Source: DTU015 sp964406505
Lineage (GTDB): Bacteria > Bacillota > Sulfobacillia > Fermentithermobacillales > Fermentithermobacillaceae
Assembly: GCA_964406505.1 (NCBI GenBank)
Contig: CAYORX010000001.1
Location: 1 to 64,000 of the forward strand
Reading direction: 5' to 3'
DNA length: 64,000 nt
Each line of letters opens with the position of its first letter. The stretch's first letter is position 1. The notes beneath the pieces are model-generated. The model saw nothing but the letters and a program-made list of their open reading frames with translations. It was not told where the DNA came from and did not search any database. This document shows, in pieces, positions 1-8,210 of this stretch. Both the position numbers and the translations under genes were made by a program.

Positions 1-69
1 GATGGCTTCTCGCCTTCTTTTTCACCCTAAAAACCCACAAACATTTTACTCATACAAAATTTTAGTCGA

Positions 70-855
70 ATGCATTTTGAATTTAGAAATGAAATCGGAA
101 TTTTTAATCATACTTTAAGCAGTCTTAAAGACCAGTTAGCTAACGAAATCAAAAACAGTGAAAGTTTACTTTCTTTATCACAAGTTGAGGCAGATTATAA
201 AAAAGGACAATTGGAAATTATTGTACAGGTTGTACCTAAGCAAATTCGTGGATCCGAAACGTTATTTATAATTTTGGGGGACCAAAAGAAACAAGCTCAA
301 CAGGCAAGTGACTTTTCTTACAAGGCGGAATTTGCCATTACGCTACCCCAGAAAATTATTCCTGTCGTTTCAATTGAATCAGCCTCTGAGATTAGGCGCG
401 AAGTGTTGCCGGAAACCCAGGTGGATCAAATGTTTGCTTTGACCTATGACAGCGTATGGGGTCAAGATTCCGGTTCTTCCCTGAAAGAGAAATATCTTTT
501 AAATGTAGGTTTATATCCTTGTCATCAAGAATCACAATTTTTATTAACGGGAATTCATCAAACTACCATTATAATTGTAGATAATTGTACCGGAACTGAA
601 ATAAGCAGAGAAATGATGTACCCTGTAGGGCCCGATGAAAATGAATTAGCTATGGTTATTAAGAAATCAAAGGGTATTATATATCAATGCGATCTTGGTG
701 ATTATTTTACCAGAGACGGCTCTTATGCAATGCATTTAGAATTGGAAATCGAAAATGGATTGTTTTATAGTGAGCAGATCGGTTCTTTTGAAAACCATGG
801 ACAGCGTTCAACCAGTAATATAGGGGGAGGCGTGCTTTATCCAAAATTTAATTAA
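70..855 (+). CDS. Hypothetical protein, unrecognised
   Basis: A 261-residue protein of mixed beta-rich character that I do not recognise. No signal peptide, membrane segment or catalytic motif is visible from the ATG at 70. No ribosome site precedes that ATG, and the reading frame opens only after a stop at 28-30, so the start is uncertain. In another frame just upstream (about bases 3-62) the translation reads like the end of a hydrophobic segment (WLLAFFF) followed by a basic linker, and then meets a TAG. The annotated protein may therefore be the outer part of a membrane-anchored protein separated from its anchor by a frameshift or sequencing error near the A/T run at 57-64. The reading frame is long and clean, so it is probably real coding sequence. 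No function can be assigned. Confidence 0.6.
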   Translation: MHFEFRNEIGIFNHTLSSLKDQLANEIKNSESLLSLSQVEADYKKGQLEIIVQVVPKQIRGSETLFIILGDQKKQAQQASDFSYKAEFAITLPQKIIPVVSIESASEIRREVLPETQVDQMFALTYDSVWGQDSGSSLKEKYLLNVGLYPCHQESQFLLTGIHQTTIIIVDNCTGTEISREMMYPVGPDENELAMVIKKSKGIIYQCDLGDYFTRDGSYAMHLELEIENGLFYSEQIGSFENHGQRSTSNIGGGVLYPKFN

Positions 856-908
856 ATGCTAAACTAACAGATTTTTAAAAAGATGTACCGTAATCATAGT
901 ACTTTGTT

Positions 909-2300
909 CTAATCAGTTACGCATTCTACACGATCTTTTGATAGTTCTTTAGCCTTATATAATGCCCTATCGGCGGTTTGTATTAATGTTTCGGCAGTAG
1001 AAGCGTACTCAGGAAATGATGATACGCCGATGGAAACTGTAATGCCGCATCGGGTACTAATAGTAGTTCTTATACGTTCAGCCACTTTCATTGCGTTTTC
1101 AAGATCGGTTCCAGGTAGAATTACAGCAAATTCTTCGCCTCCATAACGCGCAGCTATATCAGTTTCTCGAATACTTTTTCGCAATATTTTTGCTACTTCA
1201 TTCAACATTTTGTCTCCAGCCTGGTGGCCATAAGTGTCATTAAATCCTTTGAAATCGTCTAAATCCATCATCATTAAAGAAACTACAACTGTACGTTTAT
1301 TTGCAATTAGTTTTCGCAATCTTGTTTGGAAAAAGCGATGATTGTAAAGACCAGTTAAGCTGTCCCGTAAAGCTAATTGTTTAAAATGTCCTCTGGATTG
1401 ATTAATCGCTAAAATAGTTATGACTAAAATAATAAATAAAGGAAAGAGAAGCAATGTATAAAATCCAAGATTGGAAAGGACCACCTGCATATTATCAATG
1501 TAAAACGATTCATAAGGTTTTGAAACCATAATAGTGCATTCAGCCTCAGGGATAATTGCGCTACCTACTAAAAATTCAGGCGCATGTCGTCGTAAAATAA
1601 AGTTCAATATTTTTCCCGCAACTGGTATGAGATTTGTATCTACCTCAAAATTCGTGGTAGATATAGTTATTTCCTCATTGTCCTTTGTTAGCAATAATAC
1701 GTTTTCATTTAAATCGGCAAAAAAATCTGTTTGATTTAAATAAGTAAAATCTAAAAAAGCGATGACTAGCCTATCTTTTTTTCCCGGTTTGTGATTTTGT
1801 ACTCGCGCTACACTTGCAAAAGCATCAAGTTTTATATTTTCTATAAGCTTAATGCATAGAATTTTGTATTCAGATGGATCTGCGATCAGGTTTTTAATAT
1901 TCATTAGATGCTTTTGGTATGAATCTAATGGCATTTCGGCAACCAAAGAGCCGTCGCAATTGATAACGAGTAGCGCTTCGCATAGGGCGCATCTTTCTGC
2001 TACTTCAGTTAGCAAATCTAACACGACCGTTGGGTCATCATTCAGCACAAGAGGGTTTAAAGCAATAATCTCGACGCGATCGTGAACTTGGTTGAGACTT
2101 TCCTCTAAGCCTGCGGCGACTCTAAGTGCCTTATGATCGAGCTGTAGTTTTGTGTTAGCTAAGCTATCCGAAACATGTCCATGAAGCAGTAAAAAAGCAA
2201 AAATCATGAACCCTATGAAGCCCGCCATGAGCAAGAAGAGCACATGTTTGGCAAGTATCGTTTTTCGCATTCTTCCGGCAACCTTCTTTTTGGAGAACAT
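909..2300 (-). CDS. Membrane diguanylate cyclase (GGDEF) with extracytoplasmic sensor
   Basis: Predicted to make cyclic-di-GMP from two GTP at the inner face of the membrane in response to an outside signal. The 463 residues show a first membrane helix at about 17-39, a periplasm-type sensor region of about 230 residues (Cache-like by layout, not by any motif I can name), a second helix at about 273-298, and a C-terminal GGDEF domain. The active-site loop reads GGEEF. It is preceded five residues upstream by RETD, the RxxD product-inhibition site, so the enzyme looks active and feedback-inhibited. The substrate motif DLDDFKGFNDTYGHQAGD is intact. The ATG at 2300 has no good ribosome site; a second in-frame ATG at 2270 is possible. 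It stands alone, so its pathway cannot be inferred from neighbours. Confidence 0.92.
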   Translation of the reverse strand: MFSKKKVAGRMRKTILAKHVLFLLMAGFIGFMIFAFLLLHGHVSDSLANTKLQLDHKALRVAAGLEESLNQVHDRVEIIALNPLVLNDDPTVVLDLLTEVAERCALCEALLVINCDGSLVAEMPLDSYQKHLMNIKNLIADPSEYKILCIKLIENIKLDAFASVARVQNHKPGKKDRLVIAFLDFTYLNQTDFFADLNENVLLLTKDNEEITISTTNFEVDTNLIPVAGKILNFILRRHAPEFLVGSAIIPEAECTIMVSKPYESFYIDNMQVVLSNLGFYTLLLFPLFIILVITILAINQSRGHFKQLALRDSLTGLYNHRFFQTRLRKLIANKRTVVVSLMMMDLDDFKGFNDTYGHQAGDKMLNEVAKILRKSIRETDIAARYGGEEFAVILPGTDLENAMKVAERIRTTISTRCGITVSIGVSSFPEYASTAETLIQTADRALYKAKELSKDRVECVTD

Positions 2301-2714
2301 TAGGGTAAACGGTATTTTTGGTATAAATCGTATTTGATTGTTTTTTATAACAATGTACTTAATTTATATCCCATATAACGCCCATATTCAACTATTTGCA
2401 TGACTCTTAGTTGTTTTCTTTTAAAAAATAAGTAATTTAGATTAGCGTATCTACTAGTTAATGTCGCCAACAGAACTGTGTTCATTGAGGATTAATTATA
2501 AAAGGTGGGCCATTTAGACAGAAGATTTGGCACGGCATCGTTTACTGATTGCGGGAACACGTTGGCCGTACAGTGTTGCAGGAGTTTTTAATAACGTACG
2601 GGAAATTAGAAGTTAGAATCTTGGGATATTTAAATTTAGTCTTATAACAACTGATAGATTTGCCATGCAAGTAATTCGTGCAAATAAATTTTGAAGAAAG
2701 GAAGATGCGTTTCA
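2301..2714. other. Intergenic region between divergent genes
   Basis: About 410 bases separating the divergently read diguanylate cyclase and serine hydrolase; it must hold both promoters, but no convincing -35/-10 pair stands out. One plus-strand frame at about 2461-2612 encodes two short runs (18 and 32 codons) separated by a stop that look faintly protein-like, perhaps a decayed gene, but I cannot name a family. No repeats or RNA structure were seen. Confidence 0.4.
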
Positions 2715-4178
2715 ATGAATCTTACAGTAAAACAAGTTGCGGCGTTTGAAAAGTTTATTACTGAATTGATGGAAGAACGCAATATACCGGGGTTGGCAGT
2801 TGGTATCGCTAGCGGTGATAAAACAATTTATAAAAAAGGCTTTGGAGTTAAAGACTTGATAACAAAAGCACCTGTAACTACTAAAACTATATTTGGAGTA
2901 GCATCTGTGACAAAGTCGTTTACAGGCACTGCTATCATGAAATTATGTGAGGATGGCAAAATGTCTTTGGACGATCCTGTGAAAAAGTTCCTGCCTAACT
3001 TTGGAACCCCAAATAATTCATCGAATTTTATCACTCCACATCACTGTTTGACGCATACTGCGGGTTTTCCGCCTTTACCGTCATTAGGATGGGGTATAAG
3101 AGATAACACAAGGGTAGAACCCAAAAATGATATCGTGAAAAAAAACAAAACGGAATCGCCTAAAGGAAAGGTTGAAAAAGCCCGCCCTCCTGTTACAACC
3201 TATGCCCAACTTTTAAACTATTTGCGCACGGGAGATTTCACTATGCTTGGTGAACCGGGAAAATATTTTAGTTATTCCAACGATGCCTATGGTGTTCTTG
3301 GGGCGATAATAGAAAAAGCAAGTGGAGAAATGTATGCTAGGTATCTTGAACACAATATTTTAGCCCCTCTCGGAATGAAGCGCAGTACTTTTAATCTTGA
3401 GGAAATTTTAAAAGATGATGACACAACTACTTTATATTTTCGACGACCATTTGGAAGCGTCGAAGAAGATGATGATGAGATTTTGTCATCGAATAATTGG
3501 CAGATCGCGCCTGCACATATGGCTTGTGGTTGGCTTAAATCGTGCATAGATGATCTGCTTAACTATGTCAAATGGCATGCATCAGGTGGTAACTTAGTGA
3601 ATTCAAAATTGTTATCTAAAGACAGTTTGGATATGATGGTGCACCCTTACATATCAAGAAGTAGAGATAAAAAATATGGGTATGGTTTCCAAATTCAGAA
3701 TGATTATCACGGAGTGACTATAATTGACCATGGGGGCTCATTAAGAGGGGTTTCATCTCAAATTGGATGGATTAAAGAAGAAAACCTATCCGCTGTTGTT
3801 TTATGCAATTTGTCGGGGGCACCCTCAAGCCGAATTTTGGCGGCGGCTTTCAATATGGCACTAGGCTTGCCTCTAGATACACCCCGTTCTGAATACCGAA
3901 AAGATGATTGGAGTGAACAGGAATTAAAAAACCTTACGGGTACATTCAAGTCTGGTGAAGGTGGTCAGACTACGTTGACTAGTGAGAATGGTAAACTTAT
4001 CGCTCGCTACGGTAAAGATGGAAAAATAACACGCGAAGTAAAGCGAGATCGTGAAAACGTTGGTGTTGTGACCATAAAAGGTTTTGATAACGAAATCTTA
4101 TTTTTCAGAAAACCTGATGGAAAGGTTTGGGCAATTATGTCCGGCGGGCGGCTCATTAGGGAATCGCAAGCAATGTAA
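2715..4178 (+). CDS. Beta-lactamase/PBP4*-family serine hydrolase (class C fold)
   Basis: A 487-residue serine hydrolase of the class C beta-lactamase/esterase/D-aminopeptidase family (Pfam Beta-lactamase). The catalytic SxxK is SVTK at about 64-67, the tyrosine motif YSN is at about 187-189, and the third motif reads HGGS at about 339. After the catalytic domain there is a C-terminal beta-rich extension of about 90 residues like that of PBP4*-related esterases. ATG 2715 is chosen because AAAGGAAG lies about 11 bases upstream; an upstream TTG at 2691 has no ribosome site. There is no signal peptide, so the enzyme should be cytoplasmic and act on a small ester, amide or peptide rather than on cell wall. 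True beta-lactamase activity is not implied. It is transcribed alone and faces the end of the next operon. Confidence 0.88.
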   Translation: MNLTVKQVAAFEKFITELMEERNIPGLAVGIASGDKTIYKKGFGVKDLITKAPVTTKTIFGVASVTKSFTGTAIMKLCEDGKMSLDDPVKKFLPNFGTPNNSSNFITPHHCLTHTAGFPPLPSLGWGIRDNTRVEPKNDIVKKNKTESPKGKVEKARPPVTTYAQLLNYLRTGDFTMLGEPGKYFSYSNDAYGVLGAIIEKASGEMYARYLEHNILAPLGMKRSTFNLEEILKDDDTTTLYFRRPFGSVEEDDDEILSSNNWQIAPAHMACGWLKSCIDDLLNYVKWHASGGNLVNSKLLSKDSLDMMVHPYISRSRDKKYGYGFQIQNDYHGVTIIDHGGSLRGVSSQIGWIKEENLSAVVLCNLSGAPSSRILAAAFNMALGLPLDTPRSEYRKDDWSEQELKNLTGTFKSGEGGQTTLTSENGKLIARYGKDGKITREVKRDRENVGVVTIKGFDNEILFFRKPDGKVWAIMSGGRLIRESQAM

Positions 4179-4202
4179 TTTAAAGTTGCTGTTCATTTGA
4201 AC

Positions 4203-4234
4203 AGGGTGATTCGAACAACTGTAAGAATCACCCT
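4203..4234. terminator. Inverted repeat between convergent genes
   Basis: A perfect 10-base inverted repeat (AGGGTGATTC at 4203-4212 and GAATCACCCT at 4225-4234, 12-base loop) sits between two convergent genes. A smaller hairpin (TGTTCA/TGAACA) abuts it at 4190-4203. Neither side has a real T-run, so this is a probable bidirectional terminator or 3' end stabiliser rather than a textbook intrinsic terminator. Confidence 0.55.
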
Positions 4235-4255
4235 ATTGATACTATGCCCGAAAGT

Positions 4256-4867
4256 TTATAACCCTAACCAGTCATTGACCAAGAATGAAACTCTTCCGAT
4301 TAAGATGGACAATCTACCCATGGTAGCGTTACCGAAAGAAGCACCAAAAGCAAACATCATGACGATTTTACCGATTTCGGGCACATATTTCAGTATATTG
4401 TTTTCTCTAAACGGCTTGGTCATCTTAGTGGAAAACACGAAATAAGCCAGTGTGGTTAGCGTACCGACGAAAAGTAAAATGTTATTGAAATTTGTTAGCG
4501 GATCTAGACTAGCGATAATCTGATCAAGAATTTCTGCTTGCAATGCGCCTCTTAAACCCAGTGCTGCTCCCGTTGCCCCTAATACGGCTAAAGATGTCCG
4601 TCCGACCCATGACAATTTTGGAATGAGTCGTGTCAAAACTAAAGCCCCCAAAATAACTGCAATCGCAGTATTCCAGTCGCCTTGTAGGGCTGGTTTTACG
4701 CCTGAACCGAAGATCAACTCGACATTAACTACAAAAGCATGTCCTGCGGCAACACCTAAGAAAATCGGCTGAGCTACTTCAAAGGCCGGACTGTTTTTAA
4801 TGAATATTGAACTTAAGGTTGCAATGGTGAACAAGACAGCCGTAATGGTCCCTATATCCCATGCCAT
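4256..4867 (-). CDS. Polytopic membrane protein of the DUF6754-type operon
   Basis: A 203-residue, highly hydrophobic protein with roughly six membrane spans and no recognised catalytic motif. It is the last gene of a tight minus-strand operon running from 7961 to 4256, only about 20 bases behind the preceding gene. ATG 4867 is chosen over the in-frame TTG at 4876 because AAGGAGG lies nine bases before the ATG and directly abuts the TTG. The first two spans are separated by short loops containing a few charged residues. By context it is a subunit of a membrane complex formed with the next three upstream genes. I do not know its function. Confidence 0.75.
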   Translation of the reverse strand: MAWDIGTITAVLFTIATLSSIFIKNSPAFEVAQPIFLGVAAGHAFVVNVELIFGSGVKPALQGDWNTAIAVILGALVLTRLIPKLSWVGRTSLAVLGATGAALGLRGALQAEILDQIIASLDPLTNFNNILLFVGTLTTLAYFVFSTKMTKPFRENNILKYVPEIGKIVMMFAFGASFGNATMGRLSILIGRVSFLVNDWLGL

Positions 4868-4890
4868 TTTTTCCAACCTCCTTCGTCTAG

Positions 4891-5730
4891 CTAGTTAGGT
4901 CGCTCTTTCGCTTTCATAGCGAAATAAGCGATGTTTCCTAGCACTATAAACATAAGAATTACAACGTGGGCCGCTGACTGCGCGTCCATCAATGCGACCG
5001 CTCTTCCTGGTTGCTCAAGAAGAAGTTCGTATTCGGCGGCTGGTCGTAGCCCGCCTAGAAGCCCTTTTATTTGTTTAGCATGCAAATAAGGCATGTTGTT
5101 AGGAGTCATTACTGCTGTTACTCCTAGAATAACAGGTACGTCTCTGTAGACAACTGCAACCTGTCGCACCCAGACATCTGCAGTTGCGTAACCGCCAGGT
5201 CCTACATTGATCGAAATAACTAAATCCATATCATTTATGTCATGTACTTCCTGCATCATTGGAATTTGATCTACTGAAGTACCATTTATGTCAGTTTTTA
5301 ATACACTTTTAATATTTTCACACAAAGCCGCAAGAGCGCTTTCCCCGCCAGCAAAGTAACCTAGGTTAACAAAATCTTCCCCATATGACTTGCCAGCTTC
5401 CTCATAGACTACGAGGTTTCTTTGGGCAAACATCGTTCCGGCCGGAACAGATGTAAGAGCATAAACCTTGAGATCCTTTTCCAAGAAATGCTTAAGCATT
5501 GCATTGGAAATCGGATCGAGTTCGGCTTCTCCACCTGGGCTATAATCGAAAGATATTAAAACTCTATCACTTGGATTGAGTTTTTCAACTTCCTGAAATG
5601 CTTGTTTAGTCGTGTTAACTACGACCAATGGAAGGCCAAGAGGTTTAATTAAAGGGATAGCGATACCTATTAACATAAGCAAATATATGATTCTAGGATC
5701 GGTTTTCGATATTTTTTCCCATAACGACAT
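4891..5730 (-). CDS. Membrane-anchored protein of the DUF6754-type operon
   Basis: A 279-residue protein with one hydrophobic segment near the N-terminus (about 15-33), a soluble alpha/beta domain of about 200 residues, and one membrane segment near the C-terminus (about 255-272), so the soluble domain is held between two membrane anchors. The soluble part contains a phrase on 'FDYSPGGEAELDP' and a glycine-rich NVGPGG, which suggest a nucleotide-like or Rossmann-type fold, but no known catalytic motif is visible. It has a strong ribosome site (AGGAGGTG seven bases before the ATG). It lies 12 bases after the gene encoded upstream and 23 bases before the next one, as in a single operon. Function unknown. 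Confidence 0.75.
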   Translation of the reverse strand: MSLWEKISKTDPRIIYLLMLIGIAIPLIKPLGLPLVVVNTTKQAFQEVEKLNPSDRVLISFDYSPGGEAELDPISNAMLKHFLEKDLKVYALTSVPAGTMFAQRNLVVYEEAGKSYGEDFVNLGYFAGGESALAALCENIKSVLKTDINGTSVDQIPMMQEVHDINDMDLVISINVGPGGYATADVWVRQVAVVYRDVPVILGVTAVMTPNNMPYLHAKQIKGLLGGLRPAAEYELLLEQPGRAVALMDAQSAAHVVILMFIVLGNIAYFAMKAKERPN

Positions 5731-5742
5731 TTAATGCACCTC

Positions 5743-6378
5743 CTATTCCACAGCACCGAGGTGTCTGCGGCTGTATCCAACTAAAATACGTAAACACTGG
5801 GATACAAATCCTATTCCCATAGCTATCATAATCCCTCGATGGCCAGCCACATTGAGAATATCCATTATCCACTCCGCTATGTCTGGCATTGATTTAGATA
5901 TAAACTCACCGACGGGAACCCGGCCTATCATAACCAGGGCTCCTGAAACCAAAAGTATCCCCGCGTGTAGATTCATGGCGCGAAAAGCCCTAAAAGCTGA
6001 AGAACCTATATAAAATGCTGTTAATCCATACATTGTGCTACCGGTTGCACTCAGGATGTTGTCGAAAATAAACGTATACGAGGGTGAATTTTGGCCGGTG
6101 AACAATCCAAGTACGGCCGTTACAAGAAAAGCTATTAGAAGCAGTATACTTTTGTACCAACCCGAAATTTTTTGATTCACGTTTTTCCCGTGAACCAAGA
6201 CAAGGTTTGCAGTACCAGCTAAAATTGCAAAAGCCGTGATCATTGGAGTCCAACCTCTAATAATGGCGGAAATATCTTTAGCCCATGGGGCAACAACGAA
6301 AAATTCGATCATCATTACAATACCGATGAAAAAGGTGATGAGTAAAGGTAACCAGTTTTTCACTAGTGTCACTCCCAT
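5743..6378 (-). CDS. Polytopic membrane protein of the DUF6754-type operon
   Basis: A 211-residue membrane protein with about six predicted spans. Its ATG at 6378 abuts the TAG of the preceding gene, so the two are probably translationally coupled; a GTG at 6363 with GGGAG eight bases upstream is an alternative start. The loops contain a few basic residues and the C-terminus ends in a basic tail (YSRRHLG). No enzyme motif is visible. It is the third of four consecutive membrane-associated genes and is best regarded as a structural subunit of the same complex. Confidence 0.75.
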   Translation of the reverse strand: MGVTLVKNWLPLLITFFIGIVMMIEFFVVAPWAKDISAIIRGWTPMITAFAILAGTANLVLVHGKNVNQKISGWYKSILLLIAFLVTAVLGLFTGQNSPSYTFIFDNILSATGSTMYGLTAFYIGSSAFRAFRAMNLHAGILLVSGALVMIGRVPVGEFISKSMPDIAEWIMDILNVAGHRGIMIAMGIGFVSQCLRILVGYSRRHLGAVE

Positions 6379-7152
6379 CTATTTCGTGATTAGCTCATTC
6401 AAAAAACTAATATTGAACGTGCTTAAAAGTGCTCCAATAAGAATCAGTGCTAGACTCAATGCTTTGCCTAAATCTTCACCGACCAAACTACCGACTACAA
6501 CTGGATCATCAGAAAAATAAGCAGCGGCAGCTAAAACTTCTTGGCCAATCAACACGTAATCACATGCTGCAATAAAGAAAGGCATCTGATAAGCGTTTGT
6601 GGTGCCGGCTACCTGAATCGTTCCGGCTTGGTGTCCCGATTCTGCAATAACCAATGCTTCGGCTGCGTAGTATCCAATCATAAGGTTTGCCTGAACATTT
6701 TCTTTACGAATAATTTCAGAGATTTCACTTGCATATGCCCATTGGTCCTGTGAAAGGTAACGCACTTTATCAATGCTGTATGCTTCTGGTTTGCCTGCTT
6801 TAGAGTATGAATTTCTGACAATTTCTTCGCTAACTGTTTGAACGTCTCCGCTACCGGTGGTAGCAACGAAGTTGACATCCATGCGGGCTGATTTTTCTGC
6901 TATATGCGCTAAAATGTCTAATGTTGCAAACATGGTTGGGGCGCCCCTTGTGGTTAAATTTCCAACCCCTGGAGTGTAATGGACTGTACCGCCCATTTCT
7001 ACTGCTCTGCCAATAGCCTCATCGATGGCATCTAAAGCGGGCATGGGTCTGAATTGGTATACCTTACCTTTTTTAGCGTTTTGAATGCGCGACAAGATCG
7101 CGCCACATATAAAAATCCCTATAAGTAATAAGAATATTCTGCCTTCTACCAT
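6379..7152 (-). CDS. DUF6754-like membrane-associated protein
   Basis: A 257-residue protein with an N-terminal membrane helix (about 5-21), a soluble domain beginning QFRPMPALDAIDEAIGRAVEMGG, and a second hydrophobic helix at about 228-247. From memory, the phrase on GG-VHYTPG-GNL and the later A-GTTNAYQMPFF resemble proteins of the DUF6754 family seen in Clostridia and thermophiles; this match is by recall and needs a profile search. The soluble domain is alanine-rich alpha/beta. It starts five bases after the stop of the upstream SxxK hydrolase, with AAGGAGG ten bases before the ATG. The family function is not established. Confidence 0.75.
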   Translation of the reverse strand: MVEGRIFLLLIGIFICGAILSRIQNAKKGKVYQFRPMPALDAIDEAIGRAVEMGGTVHYTPGVGNLTTRGAPTMFATLDILAHIAEKSARMDVNFVATTGSGDVQTVSEEIVRNSYSKAGKPEAYSIDKVRYLSQDQWAYASEISEIIRKENVQANLMIGYYAAEALVIAESGHQAGTIQVAGTTNAYQMPFFIAACDYVLIGQEVLAAAAYFSDDPVVVGSLVGEDLGKALSLALILIGALLSTFNISFLNELITK

Positions 7153-7157
7153 AACTC

Positions 7158-7961
7158 CTAGCCCTCCTTATCGGAAGTTTTGTTTGCGAACTGATACAGA
7201 ACCTTGGAAATTTTACTGACAATTTCGTCACCTGCGGGTCTGGCTGCAATATTTGTGCAGCAAATTGAAATGATGTAATCGAGGCCCTTTTCGCCGAAAA
7301 CTATGCCTGCATCATGCGAAGAAATCTCTTGAGTCCCGGTTTTATGAGCTATTATCGTATCTTGCGGTAGATATTTGGGGATTTTGTGTCGAATCTGTTG
7401 TTTTTTCATAATTGACAACATTGCTGCGCTAGATTCAGAATCAACCACTTGTTTGTTGTACAGTTTTTCAAGAATAATCCCCAGAGATTTGGGGCTTATT
7501 GTATTGTCTTTGTCTATGTCACTTATACCTGTTCCGACAAAATAGCGTTTTAATACTATATCTGATGCTCCAAGATTTTTGCACAATTGGGTCACTTTAT
7601 TAAATCCAGCGAGATCGATCATTTTGTTTGAAGCGATATTGTCGCTAAGTATTATCATAAGCGTGCATAGATTGCGTATGGAAAGGTTTATCGGTAGCTT
7701 GAGATGTTTTAAAATGCCGCCACCTCGTGGTCCGCCGGTATCTTTATCTATAATTATCGCGTCGTCCAAATCAAATATGCCTTTTGATGCTTTGTTGAAA
7801 ATTTCCATCATGATTGGGATCTTGATCACGCTTGCGGCGGGAAAAAGGAAGTTCTCGTTATGCCTTATCTCTTGTCCGGAATTTATCTTCTTAAAATAAA
7901 GTCCTATGGTAGCCGAAGATTCTTTTTCAAGATCTTCCACGTACTCCAACACGTCTAACAA
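7158..7961 (-). CDS. Class A beta-lactamase-fold serine hydrolase, no signal peptide, atypical omega loop
   Basis: A 267-residue SxxK enzyme with the class A core: SVIK at 44-47, SDN at 106-108 and KTG near 207. It begins directly with an acidic helix and has no signal peptide, so it should stay in the cytoplasm, unlike ordinary beta-lactamases. Where class A enzymes carry the deacylating glutamate of the omega loop (Glu166), this protein reads RYFVGTGISDIDKD with no glutamate in the expected position. That argues against efficient beta-lactam hydrolysis and for a peptidase, esterase or drug-binding role. The start is TTG 7961, six bases after a G-run; a downstream GTG is possible. It is the first gene of the operon that continues into four DUF6754-type membrane proteins. 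Confidence 0.82.
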   Translation of the reverse strand: MLDVLEYVEDLEKESSATIGLYFKKINSGQEIRHNENFLFPAASVIKIPIMMEIFNKASKGIFDLDDAIIIDKDTGGPRGGGILKHLKLPINLSIRNLCTLMIILSDNIASNKMIDLAGFNKVTQLCKNLGASDIVLKRYFVGTGISDIDKDNTISPKSLGIILEKLYNKQVVDSESSAAMLSIMKKQQIRHKIPKYLPQDTIIAHKTGTQEISSHDAGIVFGEKGLDYIISICCTNIAARPAGDEIVSKISKVLYQFANKTSDKEG

Positions 7962-8210
7962 GTTATCCCCCCCAATTGTTGATACTTGCTAACTGTGTTA
8001 ACCGGTCCTTTCCCAAATTCATAAGTTGTGATAACTTTTTGTATCCGTGTTTCGTCTATAATCACCTGCCCTTAAGCTCATATTCCAAAGCCATTTAGCC
8101 ATTTTTTTCTATTCTATACACAACACATATTCTAGACATAATACGGAATACCTTTTGAAAAGATTAAAAAATCAGTGTTTTGAAATATTCGCAGCCGTTT
8201 GCTCTCTTGA

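Noticed and set aside
1534..1734. Open frames antisense to large genes (here antisense to the diguanylate cyclase, and many similar cases)
   Set aside because: They overlap well-supported genes on the opposite strand, have no ribosome site or family pattern, and reflect codon bias.
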